The notes under the pieces are model-generated. The model was not told the origin of the DNA and made no database searches. It saw only the letters and a program-made list of their open reading frames with translations. A stretch of 64,000 bases of DNA. Origin: Streptomyces sp. NBC_00708 (GTDB lineage Bacteria > Actinomycetota > Actinomycetes > Streptomycetales > Streptomycetaceae). Positions 1-7,547 of this stretch are shown here, one piece after another (within the stretch, counting starts at the first letter, position 1; each line of letters opens with the position of its first letter). The stretch lies in contig CP108997.1 of the NCBI GenBank assembly GCA_036226585.1, positions 2,294,001 to 2,358,000 of the forward strand, given 5' to 3'. Both the position numbers and the translations under genes were made by a program.

Positions 1-315
1 GGCCGGGAAGGGGTGTCCGGCGTCGGCGCCGCGCCGGCGGCGGGTCTCCCAGCCGTCCATGATCTTGCCCTTGTGGCCGAAGTGCTCGGGGTCGAAGACC
101 GCGCGCTCCCGGACGAGCAGGTTCTCGCGCTGGGCGAAGAACTCGTCGTTGGCGGCGATCACGCCCGCGCCGAGGCGGCGGTCGGCGAGGTCGACGAGCT
201 CGGTGAAGGGGAGGTCGGCGGTGCGGTAGTCGGCGTAGGGGTCGCCGCCGCCGTACGGGGCCGCGTCGTTGGCGTGGGGATCGTCGTTCCGGATCTCATT
301 CTGTTCGGTGGTCAT
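1..315 (-). CDS. alc: Allantoicase, N-terminal part (cut by window start)
   Basis: Allantoicase hydrolyses allantoate to ureidoglycolate and urea in purine breakdown. The first 105 residues are visible; they contain the family's N-terminal signature FTELVDLADRRLGAGVIAAN followed by a DEFFAQRENLL segment and GKIMDGWETRRRR, which is characteristic of this family. The start is the ATG at 313-315; the preceding residues are a variable Asp/Asn-rich leader. The rest of the gene lies beyond the left edge. It is on the same strand as the LysR gene upstream (59-bp gap), and a GAAA-G-TTTC palindrome sits in that gap, so it may have its own regulated promoter. Function is read from the N-terminus only, but the motif is distinctive. 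Confidence 0.85.
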   Translation of the reverse strand, partial: MTTEQNEIRNDDPHANDAAPYGGGDPYADYRTADLPFTELVDLADRRLGAGVIAANDEFFAQRENLLVRERAVFDPEHFGHKGKIMDGWETRRRRGADAGHPFPA

Positions 316-353
316 GCGTTCACTGTCGTACGACGGAAGCCGGTAGGTCCATC

Positions 354-362
354 GAAAGTTTC
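354..362 (-). promoter_or_regulatory. Candidate operator upstream of allantoicase (GAAA-G-TTTC)
   Basis: Read on the minus strand this is CGGAAACTTTCGA, a near-palindrome with a GGAAA-N-TTTC core, 39 bp upstream of the allantoicase start. AllR-type (IclR family) repressors of allantoin genes in enterobacteria bind GGAAA/TTTCC palindromes, so a purine-catabolism operator is plausible. No regulator can be assigned from the window; the adjacent LysR is another candidate. Confidence 0.3.
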
Positions 363-374
363 CGCACGAATTGT

Positions 375-1313
375 TCAGCAGAACTGAACGGTCGCGTTCT
401 CCCCGTACGGCTCCGCCGCCTCGCGCAGCGCCGCGAGGACCCGGGCCACCGCCGGGGCGTCCTCGCTCCCGCGCCGGACGGCGGCGACGACATGGCGCCG
501 GGGCCGGTCCGCGTCCAGGACCCGCATCACCACGCCGTCCCGGCCGTGCCGCTCCGCCGAGGCCATGCGCGGCACCAGGGCGATGCCCAGATCCGCGGCG
601 ACCATGGCGAGGATCGCGGTCCAGCCGGACGCGCTGTGCGCCTGCTCGGGGACGAAGCCCGCGGCCCGGCACGCGGAGACGGTGATCTCCGACCAGGGCT
701 CCGAGCCGCCGAAGATCCACGGCTCGGCGGACAGATCGGCCAGCCGCAGCCCCGGCGCGTCCGCGAGCCGGTGACCGGCCGGCAGCGCCACGTCGAGCGG
801 GTCGGCCAGCAGCGGCAGTACGGCGAACCGGGGGTCACGGGCCGTCGGGGCGTGGGCGGCCAGCGACAGGGCGAGGTCCACCTCGGCGGCGGCCAGCAGT
901 TCGAACGCGAGGGCGGCCTCCGCCTCCCGGACCCGGACACCGGGGCCGGGGCGGCCGTCGGCGCGCAGCCGCTGCACGGCCGGGACGACGAGGGCGGGTA
1001 CGGCGGTGGCGAAGGCGGCGACGCGCACCTCGCCGGCCTCGCCGCGCAGATAGCCGGTCAGTTCGGCGTCGGCGCGCTCCAGTTGGGCGAAGACCGCCTC
1101 GGCGTGGCGCAGGACGAGATGGGCGGCGTCGGTCAGGCGGACGCGCCGGCCCTGGGCCTCCAGGAGGGGCACGCCGAGCTGTTTCGCCAGGTTGGAGAGC
1201 TGCTGGGAGACGGCCGACGGGGTCATCAGCAGGGCCTCGGCGGTCGCGGTGACCGTGCCCCGGTCGCGCAGGGTGCGCAGGATGCGGAGCTTCTTGACGT
1301 CCCACTCGGTCAT
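375..1313 (-). CDS. LysR-family transcriptional regulator
   Basis: A 312-residue protein of usual LysR length. Residues 1-60 form the winged helix-turn-helix (WDVKKLRILRTLRDRGTV, then MTPSAVSQQLSNLAKQLG), followed by a linker helix and a LysR substrate-binding fold (about 90-300) with the typical GIALVPRM stretch late in the domain. It would act as a cytoplasmic DNA-binding tetramer responding to a small ligand. The ATG at 1311-1313 gives the usual N-terminus. It lies upstream of and co-directional with allantoicase, but LysR regulators usually control divergent genes, so the target is not evident. Effector unknown. Confidence 0.9.
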   Translation of the reverse strand: MTEWDVKKLRILRTLRDRGTVTATAEALLMTPSAVSQQLSNLAKQLGVPLLEAQGRRVRLTDAAHLVLRHAEAVFAQLERADAELTGYLRGEAGEVRVAAFATAVPALVVPAVQRLRADGRPGPGVRVREAEAALAFELLAAAEVDLALSLAAHAPTARDPRFAVLPLLADPLDVALPAGHRLADAPGLRLADLSAEPWIFGGSEPWSEITVSACRAAGFVPEQAHSASGWTAILAMVAADLGIALVPRMASAERHGRDGVVMRVLDADRPRRHVVAAVRRGSEDAPAVARVLAALREAAEPYGENATVQFC

Positions 1314-1440
1314 GGCCGCAACCTACCGCCGTACCCCGCCCCGGACATGCGTGTGCGCCGCGCGGTAGTGGCTACCGTGCGGCGCACCCGTGCTGCGCGG
1401 GGCGGGACCGGGGCGGGGCCCCGGTCGCCGGGCAGGTGGG

Positions 1441-1671
1441 TCAGGCCTGCTTCTTGGACTTGTCGAGCACCATGACCAGGCCCGCGATGACCGCGAACAG
1501 GACGAGGGGCGCCAGGACGAACAGGCCGAGCGTGTCGAGCACGCTCAGGCCGGGACCCGGGTCGTCGCCGTCGTCGCGGGTGAGCGCGAGCGCGGGGGAC
1601 GACATGAGCAGCATCATCAGCGTCGTTCCGGCGGCGACGGCGCCGGCGCGCATAGCGTTCTTCTTGTCCAC
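1441..1671 (-). CDS. Small secreted/membrane protein of unknown function
   Basis: About 76 residues from a GTG at 1669-1671 (VDKKNAMRAGAVAAG...). It has an N-terminal hydrophobic signal-like segment ending in SSPALA (about residues 7-28), an acidic DDGDDPGPG linker and a second hydrophobic segment near the C-terminus (LGLFVLAPLVLFAVIAGLVMVL) ending in a short basic tail DKSKKQA. This predicts a small exported protein held in the membrane by its C-terminus, with the tail inside. I do not recognise a named family. No Shine-Dalgarno sequence precedes the GTG; instead a TACGTT hexamer lies 6 nt upstream, which suggests a leaderless transcript. Confidence 0.75.
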   Translation of the reverse strand: MDKKNAMRAGAVAAGTTLMMLLMSSPALALTRDDGDDPGPGLSVLDTLGLFVLAPLVLFAVIAGLVMVLDKSKKQA

Positions 1672-1677
1672 GGTGCA

Positions 1678-1683
1678 AACGTA
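1678..1683 (-). promoter_or_regulatory. -10 hexamer of a probable leaderless promoter
   Basis: TACGTT on the minus strand is separated by 6 nt (TGCACC) from the GTG start of the small membrane protein. The TANNNT-N5-9-start arrangement is typical for leaderless actinobacterial transcripts. No good -35 was found. Confidence 0.35.
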
Positions 1684-1731
1684 GCGAACGCCCACGCGGG
1701 CCGCGCGCCCGGGGGTGCCGTACGGGGTCCG

Positions 1732-3855
1732 CTAGGGCGCTTCCCGCACCTCCGGGCGCTCCCCGGGGTTGCGCAGGACATCCATCAGGCGGTGCAGCCG
1801 GGGCGAGGCGGCCAGCTGCTCCAGCGTCACCGGGACGCCCTCCGCGTCGGCGATGGGCAGCCGCCAGTTGGGGTACTGGTCCCAGGTGCCCGGCAGGTTC
1901 TGCGGGCGGCGGTCTCCGATGGTGTCGGGCAGCCACACCCCGGCCATGCGGGCGGGGGTGCGCAGCAGGAAGCGGTGGACGGCCCGGACGGCCGCCTCCT
2001 CGTCCTCGGCGCCCTCCGGGAGCATGCCCAGCCGGGTCAGCAGGGCCAGCCACTCGGCCGTGTCCGCGCCGTCCTGCCTCAGCTCCTCGTCGAGCGGGCG
2101 GGTGAGCAGGCCGAGGCGGTGGCGCAGCGTCACATGGTCGCCGGTCAGCCGGGCGGCGGTGGAGGGCAGGTCGTGGGTGGTGGCGGTGGCCAGGCAGTCG
2201 GCGCGCCACCGCTCGGGGGCGAGGGGGCGGCCGTCGCCCGCCCAGTCGCGCTCGAACCAGAGCACCGAGGTGCCGAGGACACCGCGCCGGGCCAGTGCCT
2301 CGCGGACGCCGGGCTCGACGGTGCCCAGGTCCTCCCCCACGACGACGGTGCCGGCCCGGTGCGCCTCCAGGACCAGCACGGCGAGCATCGCCTCCGCGTC
2401 GTGCGTGACGTAGGTGCCCTCCGTGGGCGGGCGGCCCTCGGGCACCCACCAGAGCCGGAACAGGCCCATGACGTGGTCGATGCGCAGGGCGCCCGCGTGG
2501 GCGAGGAGGCCGCGCAGGAGGCCTCGGTACGGGGCGTAGCCGAGGGCGGCGAGCGCGTCGGGGCGCCAGGGCGGCAGGCCCCAGTCCTGGCCGCGCGCGT
2601 TGAAGGCGTCCGGGGGCGCGCCGACGGACATGCCCTGGGCGAAGGCGTCCTGCTGGGCCCAGGTGTCGGCGCCGCCGGGGTGCACGCCGACCGCGAGGTC
2701 GTGGACGATGCCGACGGCCATCCCGGCGTCCAGGGCGGCACGCTGGGCCTCGGCGAGCTGGGTGTCGGTCAGCCAGGCGAGCCGGCAGTGGTAGTCGACC
2801 CGGTCCAGCAGTTCGGTGCGGGCGCGGGCGGTGGCGTCGGAGCGGGGGTCGCGCAGGTCCTGGGGCCAGCCGTGCCAGTCGGGGCCGTGCACCTCGGCCA
2901 GGGCGCACCACAGGGCGTGGTCCTCCAGGGCCCGGCCCTGGACCGCGAGGAAGTCGCAGTAGGCGGCGTGCCGGCCGGGGGTGAGGGGGACGGCGACGAG
3001 CAGGTCGAGGGCCTGCCGCTTGAGGGCCCGGACGGCGTCCCGGTCGATGAGGGCGCCCTTGTCCAGGACGGCTTCGCGCAGTTCGGCGCCCTTGCGGCGC
3101 AGTGCGTCGAGGGCCACCGGGTCGGGGACGTGGCCGTACTCCGGGACGGACTCGATCCGCAGGTGCACCGGGTCCGGGAAGCGGCGGGAGGACGGGCGGT
3201 AGGGCGAGGGGTCGGTCGGGTCGCCGGGCACCGCCGCGTGCAGCGGGTTGATCTGGACGAAGCCGGCGCCCAGCCGGCGGCCGGACCAGGAGGCGAGGTC
3301 GGCGAGGTCACCGAGGTCGCCCATGCCCCAGGAGCGGGCCGAGAGCAGGGAGTACAGCTGGACGAGGAAGCCGTGGGTGCGGCCGGGCGGCTGCGGGACG
3401 CGGTCCGGGGCGACGACGAGCGTGCAGTCCTGCGGCTCGCGGCCCGGCGCGTGGGCGGTGAGCCGGTGGACCCCGGGCGGGGGCTCGGTCCACCAGGCGC
3501 TTCCCGGTCCGGCCGGATCCGGCTCCCCGGCGGGCACCCGCAGCAGGACCGGCTCGTCCGTCTCGCCGGCCTCCTCCAGCCGGACGGCCAGCTCCGTGCC
3601 GGGCGGCAGGGCGCTCAGCGCGGGCGGCAGCGGCTCGCCGGACCACACGACCAGCGTGGCCGGGAGGAGCCGGGCGCGGGCCGCCGACGCGGCGGCGGCG
3701 AGCGCGTCCCGTACCGCTTCGGGCGTGGTGGCGTCGACGCCGAGCGCACCGAGCACGGCGACGACCGTGGTCTCGGGGACGGGCTCGGTGACGCCGGCGG
3801 AAGGGGAGAAGGAGGTGGCGACGCCGTGCAGTGCGGCGAGCCGGGACAAGCCCAT
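1732..3855 (-). CDS. malQ: 4-alpha-glucanotransferase (amylomaltase, GH77)
   Basis: Transfers alpha-1,4-glucan segments between maltodextrins in cytoplasmic maltose/glycogen metabolism. The 707 residues match the long actinobacterial MalQ form with an extra N-terminal domain (about 1-180). The GH77 core shows FLVQLYSLLSARSWGMGD, then LRIDHVMGLFRLWW with the nucleophile-type Asp at about 460, GEDLGTVEPGV with Glu about 508, and a THDLPST motif near 560. The ATG at 3853-3855 directly abuts the stop of a small upstream ORF (TGAATG), with an AGGAG ribosome site inside the last codons of that ORF, so translation is probably coupled. No other maltose genes are next to it. Confidence 0.93.
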   Translation of the reverse strand: MGLSRLAALHGVATSFSPSAGVTEPVPETTVVAVLGALGVDATTPEAVRDALAAAASAARARLLPATLVVWSGEPLPPALSALPPGTELAVRLEEAGETDEPVLLRVPAGEPDPAGPGSAWWTEPPPGVHRLTAHAPGREPQDCTLVVAPDRVPQPPGRTHGFLVQLYSLLSARSWGMGDLGDLADLASWSGRRLGAGFVQINPLHAAVPGDPTDPSPYRPSSRRFPDPVHLRIESVPEYGHVPDPVALDALRRKGAELREAVLDKGALIDRDAVRALKRQALDLLVAVPLTPGRHAAYCDFLAVQGRALEDHALWCALAEVHGPDWHGWPQDLRDPRSDATARARTELLDRVDYHCRLAWLTDTQLAEAQRAALDAGMAVGIVHDLAVGVHPGGADTWAQQDAFAQGMSVGAPPDAFNARGQDWGLPPWRPDALAALGYAPYRGLLRGLLAHAGALRIDHVMGLFRLWWVPEGRPPTEGTYVTHDAEAMLAVLVLEAHRAGTVVVGEDLGTVEPGVREALARRGVLGTSVLWFERDWAGDGRPLAPERWRADCLATATTHDLPSTAARLTGDHVTLRHRLGLLTRPLDEELRQDGADTAEWLALLTRLGMLPEGAEDEEAAVRAVHRFLLRTPARMAGVWLPDTIGDRRPQNLPGTWDQYPNWRLPIADAEGVPVTLEQLAASPRLHRLMDVLRNPGERPEVREAP

Positions 3856-4122
3856 TCAGACTCCTGGGGACTCCGGGCCCCACGCGCTGCCGGACGCGGC
3901 CGGTTCGCTGGTCAGCGGGGCGAGGACGGCGAGCGGGGGCTCGCTGGTCAGGGGGGTGGCCTCGGCGAGCGGGGGCTCGCTGGTCAGGGGTATGGCGTCG
4001 GCGAGCGGCGGCTCGCTCGTGAGCGGGCCGGGCAGGGTGGCGGGGGACGCGCTGATCAGCGGGGCGGGACCGGATGCCTGTTTGGAGAGGGCGGAGAGCG
4101 GAAGCTGCGCGGTGGCGGGCAT
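3856..4122 (-). CDS. Small ORF with tandem 12-residue repeats, directly upstream of malQ
   Basis: An 88-residue ORF on the malQ strand. The start is supported by a strong AGGAGG at 4128-4133, 5 nt before the ATG, and its stop abuts the malQ start, which argues for a translated leader or small protein rather than chance. Residues 33-77 are repeats of the unit PLTSEPPLA + 3 variable residues (DAI, EAT, VLA), with a degenerate earlier copy PLISASPAT. There is no signal peptide, membrane segment or cysteine. I recognise no family. It could be a genuine Pro/Ser/Thr-rich small protein, or a coding leader whose RNA structure matters more than its product; each repeat encodes a 6-bp hairpin. Confidence 0.6.
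   Translation of the reverse strand: MPATAQLPLSALSKQASGPAPLISASPATLPGPLTSEPPLADAIPLTSEPPLAEATPLTSEPPLAVLAPLTSEPAASGSAWGPESPGV
3892..4026 (-). repeat. Tandem 36-nt repeats with embedded hairpins
   Basis: Units repeat with a 36-nt period. The inverted repeat GCGAGC-N4-GCTCGC occurs at 3929-3944, 3965-3980 and 4001-4016, exactly 36 nt apart, with loops GGGG, GGGG and GGCG on the plus strand. The repeats are in frame with the small ORF upstream of malQ and encode its 12-residue repeats. Confidence 0.9.
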
Positions 4123-4127
4123 GGTGG

Positions 4128-4133
4128 CCTCCT
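4128..4133 (-). promoter_or_regulatory. Strong ribosome binding site of the malQ leader ORF
   Basis: AGGAGG on the minus strand, 5 nt before the ATG at 4120-4122. It decides that the repeat-bearing small ORF is translated from this start. Confidence 0.75.
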
Positions 4134-4182
4134 GGCCGTGGAGAACAGGACAGTGACGGCCTACCCAGCGGGCGCCGCCGCA

Positions 4183-4210
4183 GACGTAGGCGTTACAACA
4201 ACGAGTTCAA
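4183..4210 (-). promoter_or_regulatory. Possible promoter for the leader ORF-malQ unit
   Basis: TTGAAC (4205-4210) and TACGTC (4183-4188) on the minus strand are spaced by 16 nt, 60 bp upstream of the leader ORF. The -35 is good and the -10 moderate. It lies in the 314-bp divergent gap 4123-4436 between the malQ unit and the GH84 gene, whose other recognisable element is a dre-like palindrome. Confidence 0.35.
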
Positions 4211-4328
4211 CGTGCTCCGGGTCACAATCCGTTCCCGGAGGGCCGGTTGTCCGCAAGACGTTCGCCTTTTTCGGCCATTCGGCGCTGTCTTTCGCGTATC
4301 ACCCCGTCGCACGCACCCCGTTCATCAC

Positions 4329-4344
4329 ACCGGTCACAACCGGG
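4329..4344 (+). promoter_or_regulatory. Degenerate DasR-type (dre) palindrome upstream of the GH84 gene
   Basis: ACCGGTCACAACCGGG contains CCGGT-N4-ACCGG. It keeps the GGT-N4-ACC core and spacing of the Streptomyces dre consensus ACTGGTCTAGACCAGT (11 of 16 positions by eye) and lies about 93 bp before the gene. DasR represses N-acetylglucosamine and chitin genes, so the context fits, but the outer positions are poor. Confidence 0.35.
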
Positions 4345-4436
4345 CATTTCCGTACCGATCGCCTCGCGCATTGACACTCTCGCGCGCGGGGTGGTGGGCT
4401 CGGAACCCACTGGTGGGAGCGAGGGGAGAGACAGGG

Positions 4437-7400
4437 ATGCGGCTCAGTGGCAGGACGCGGGCGACGGCCGTCGCCGTGGCCGTGCTCGGCGGGCTGCTCG
4501 CCGCCGTCGCCCCGCCCGCACTCGCCGCTCCCCCGGACCCGGCGTCCCGGTCCGCGGCGGACCGGGAGCGCGCCGCCGACCCCGCTCCCCCCGCCGTGTG
4601 GCCGCGCCCGCAGAGCCTGGAGGCGGCGGGGCCGGCCGTGGCGCTGACCGGCGAGGTCACCCTGGTCGCGGACGCTCGGGCCGATCCGTACGCCGTGGAC
4701 GCGCTGCGCACGGTCCTGCGGGAGGCCGGGGTACGTACGGTCCACGAGACGCTGCCGGGCGCCGGGCCGGTGATCCGGGTGGGCGGCGAAGGGGCCGCGG
4801 ACGCGCTGCGCGCCCTGGGCGCGGCGGACCGGGCGGACCTGCCGGCGGGCGGCTACCGGCTCGCGGCCGGCCGGACCGGGAAGCGGGACACCGTGGCCCT
4901 GGAGGGCGTCGGCGAGGACGGCCTGTTCCATGCGGTGCAGACGCTGGGCCAGTTGGTCCGGGGCGGAAAGGTCGCCGGGGTCACGGTCCGGGACTGGCCC
5001 TCGACCGCGGTGCGCGGGCTGACCGAGGGCTTCTACGGGCAGCCGTGGAGTCAGGAGGACCGGCTCGCACAGATCGACTTCCTGGGGCGCACCAAGCAGA
5101 ACCGCTATCTCTACGCGGCGGGCGACGACCCGTACCGGCAGGCCCGCTGGCGCGACCCGTATCCGGCGGCGCGGCGCGCCGGTTTCCGGGCGCTGGCCGA
5201 GCGGGCCGCGGCCTCGCATGTGACGCTCGGGTGGGCGGTGGCGCCGGGGCAGTCCATGTGTCTGTCCTCGGAGCGCGACCGGAAGGCGCTCCACCGGAAG
5301 ATCGACGCGATGTGGGACCTGGGGGTGCGGGTCTTCCAGGTGCAGTTCCAGGACGTCAGCTACAGCGAGTGGCACTGCGCGGCCGACGCGGACACCTTCG
5401 GCAGCGGCCCCGGGGCGGCGGCCCGCGCCCAGGCCCGTGTCGTGAACGGCGTGGCCCGGCACCTGGCGGAACGCCACCCGGACGCCGCGCCGCTGTCGGT
5501 GCTGCCGACGGAGTTCTACCAGGACGGCGTCACGGAGTACCGCACGGCGCTCGCCGCGGAGCTGGCCGACGGGGTGGAGGTCGCCTGGACCGGGGTCGGG
5601 GTCGTGCCGAGGACCATCACCGGCGCAGAACTGGCCGCGGCGCGCGCCGCGTTCGGCCACCCGCTGGTCACCATGGACAACTACCCGGTCAACGACTACG
5701 CCCAGGACCGGATCTTCCTCGGCCCGTACACCGGCCGGGACCCGGCGGTCGCGGTCGGCTCGGCGGCGCTGCTGGCCAACGCGATGGAGCAGCCCGCCGC
5801 CTCCCGCATCCCGCTGTTCACGGCCGCCGACTTCGCGTGGAACCCCAGGGGCTACGACTCCGAGACGTCCTGGCAGGCGGCCATCGACGACCTCGCAGGC
5901 CCCGCCGGCGGCAGCGGCGACGCGCTGCGGGCCCTGGCGGGCAACAGCGCGGGCTCCGTCCTCGGCTCCACCGAGTCCGCGTATCTGCGACCGCTGATCG
6001 CCGCGTTCTGGACGGCGTACGCGGGCGCCGACGCCCAGGCCCTCGACGGGGCGGCGGACCGGCTGCGGGCCGCGTTCGGCGAGATGCGCGGGGCCCCGGG
6101 GCGGCTCGCGGGCGCGGCCGGGGGCCGGCTCGGCGAAGAGGTCCGGCCGTGGACCGCGCAGCTGTCCCGCTACGGCCACGCGGGCGAGCTGGCCGTCGAC
6201 CTGCTGCGCGCCCAGGCCCGGGGCGACGGGGCCGCCGCCTGGCGGGCGTCGCTGGCGCTGGAGCCGGTCCGCGCGGACATCGCGGCGGGCGGGGCGAAGG
6301 TCGGCGAGGGCGTCCTCGGCCCGTTCCTCGACCGGGTCCGGAAGGAGGCCCGCTCCTGGACCGGAACGGACCGGTCCGGCGGCGAGGTGACCGAGTCACC
6401 GGGCAGCTACACGGTCCGGCTGGACCGGGCCCGCCCGCTGGAGGCCGTCACCGCGACGACCGTGCCGGGTGCCGGGGCGGCGGCGGGCGCGACCGTCCAG
6501 GCGCACGTGCCGGGCGAGGGCTGGCGGACGCTCGGCCCGCTGTCGGCGAGCGGCTGGACGCAGGCGGCGGGCGAGGGGGTGCGGGCGGACGCCGTCCGGA
6601 TCAGCTGGCCGGCCGCGACCCCGGTGGTGGCCGGATCGCCGCCCCTGATCATCCCGCCGCTGGCCGGCGCATCGGCCGGCTCCGGGACCGCCCCGGACGT
6701 GCGCTCGCTGGTGCCGTGGTTCGGCGACGAGCCCGCCGCCCGGCTGGACCTGGCACGCGGCGAGACCGACGCGGTGATCGGCGGCGGGGCCCAGGAGGTC
6801 CGGGCCCGGCTCTCCGGACGCCGGCCGGCCGAGGTGCGCGGCAGGCTGACCGCGAAGGCGCCGGAGGGCATCGAGGTCCGGGTGCCGAAGCGTACGACCG
6901 TGCCGCGCGGGACACGGACCGAGGTCCCGGTGGAGATCACGGTCCCCAAGGACACCCCGGCCGGTGAGTACGAGGTGCCGTTCACCTTCGGCGACGAGAG
7001 GGCCACGCTGACCGTCCGGGCCTATCCGCGCACCGCCGGGCCCGACCTGCTGCGCGGGGCCACCGCCTCCTCGTCGGGCGAGGAGACCGCGGACTTCCCG
7101 GCGTCCGCCGCGTCCGACGGCGACCCGGGGACCCGCTGGTCCTCACCGGCAAAGGACGGGGCGTGGTGGCAGGCGGAACTGCCCGCCCCGGTCCGCCTCG
7201 GCAAGGTCGACCTGCGCTGGCAGGACGCGTACGCCTCCCGCTACCGCGTCCAGGTCTCCGCCGACGGCCGCACCTGGCGCACCGCCGCGACCGTCCGCGA
7301 GGGCGCGGGCGGCCGTGAGTCGGTGCGGATGGACGCGAAGGACACCCGGTTCATCCGGGTCCGGGGCGACGAGCGGGCCACGAAGTACGGCATCTCGCTG

Positions 7401-7439
7401 TGGTCGGTGAAGGCGTACGCGGTGGCGAAGGGCGGCTGA
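4437..7439 (+). CDS. Secreted GH84-type beta-N-acetylglucosaminidase with C-terminal F5/8C domain
   Basis: A 1000-residue exported enzyme of the O-GlcNAcase/hyaluronidase-like GH84 family, expected to release N-acetylglucosamine outside the cell. The start ATG at 4437-4439 follows a GGGGAGAG ribosome site and opens a signal peptide (residues 1-30, ending ALA). An N-terminal alpha/beta domain (about 50-190) precedes the catalytic barrel, which begins with VRGLTEGFYGQPWS. The usual adjacent catalytic Asp-Asp pair reads Gln305-Asp306 (FQVQFQDVSY), so the residue that normally polarises the substrate acetamido group is replaced. Substrate-contact motif NYPVNDY and the WTG motif are kept. A helical region, an Ig-like NEW3-type module (about 800-880) and a coagulation factor 5/8 C-type carbohydrate-binding domain (about 890-1000) follow. 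Activity should be treated as probable, not certain. Confidence 0.85.
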   Translation: MRLSGRTRATAVAVAVLGGLLAAVAPPALAAPPDPASRSAADRERAADPAPPAVWPRPQSLEAAGPAVALTGEVTLVADARADPYAVDALRTVLREAGVRTVHETLPGAGPVIRVGGEGAADALRALGAADRADLPAGGYRLAAGRTGKRDTVALEGVGEDGLFHAVQTLGQLVRGGKVAGVTVRDWPSTAVRGLTEGFYGQPWSQEDRLAQIDFLGRTKQNRYLYAAGDDPYRQARWRDPYPAARRAGFRALAERAAASHVTLGWAVAPGQSMCLSSERDRKALHRKIDAMWDLGVRVFQVQFQDVSYSEWHCAADADTFGSGPGAAARAQARVVNGVARHLAERHPDAAPLSVLPTEFYQDGVTEYRTALAAELADGVEVAWTGVGVVPRTITGAELAAARAAFGHPLVTMDNYPVNDYAQDRIFLGPYTGRDPAVAVGSAALLANAMEQPAASRIPLFTAADFAWNPRGYDSETSWQAAIDDLAGPAGGSGDALRALAGNSAGSVLGSTESAYLRPLIAAFWTAYAGADAQALDGAADRLRAAFGEMRGAPGRLAGAAGGRLGEEVRPWTAQLSRYGHAGELAVDLLRAQARGDGAAAWRASLALEPVRADIAAGGAKVGEGVLGPFLDRVRKEARSWTGTDRSGGEVTESPGSYTVRLDRARPLEAVTATTVPGAGAAAGATVQAHVPGEGWRTLGPLSASGWTQAAGEGVRADAVRISWPAATPVVAGSPPLIIPPLAGASAGSGTAPDVRSLVPWFGDEPAARLDLARGETDAVIGGGAQEVRARLSGRRPAEVRGRLTAKAPEGIEVRVPKRTTVPRGTRTEVPVEITVPKDTPAGEYEVPFTFGDERATLTVRAYPRTAGPDLLRGATASSSGEETADFPASAASDGDPGTRWSSPAKDGAWWQAELPAPVRLGKVDLRWQDAYASRYRVQVSADGRTWRTAATVREGAGGRESVRMDAKDTRFIRVRGDERATKYGISLWSVKAYAVAKGG

Positions 7440-7443
7440 CGGG

Positions 7444-7511
7444 GCCGGGGCGCGGCAGGCCGGGGTCCCGGACCGCGGGGGCCGCCGCCGGGCACACCGG
7501 AGCGCCCCGGC
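7444..7511. terminator. Possible shared terminator stem between GH84 and HNH genes
   Basis: GCCGGGGCGC (7444-7453) and GCGCCCCGGC (7502-7511) are perfect 10-bp inverted arms flanking a 48-nt GC-rich interior that can fold further. It lies between two convergent genes. There is no U-tract, so this is only a candidate. Confidence 0.35.
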
Positions 7512-7547
7512 ACGGCGTACCGCGCCGGAAAGCACGCGGGCCCGGTC

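Noticed and set aside
1390..4374. A 994-codon open frame on the plus strand opposite malQ
   Set aside because: It is a mirror of the malQ codons with low-complexity Gly/Ala/Gln content and no start signal; malQ motifs are clear on the other strand.
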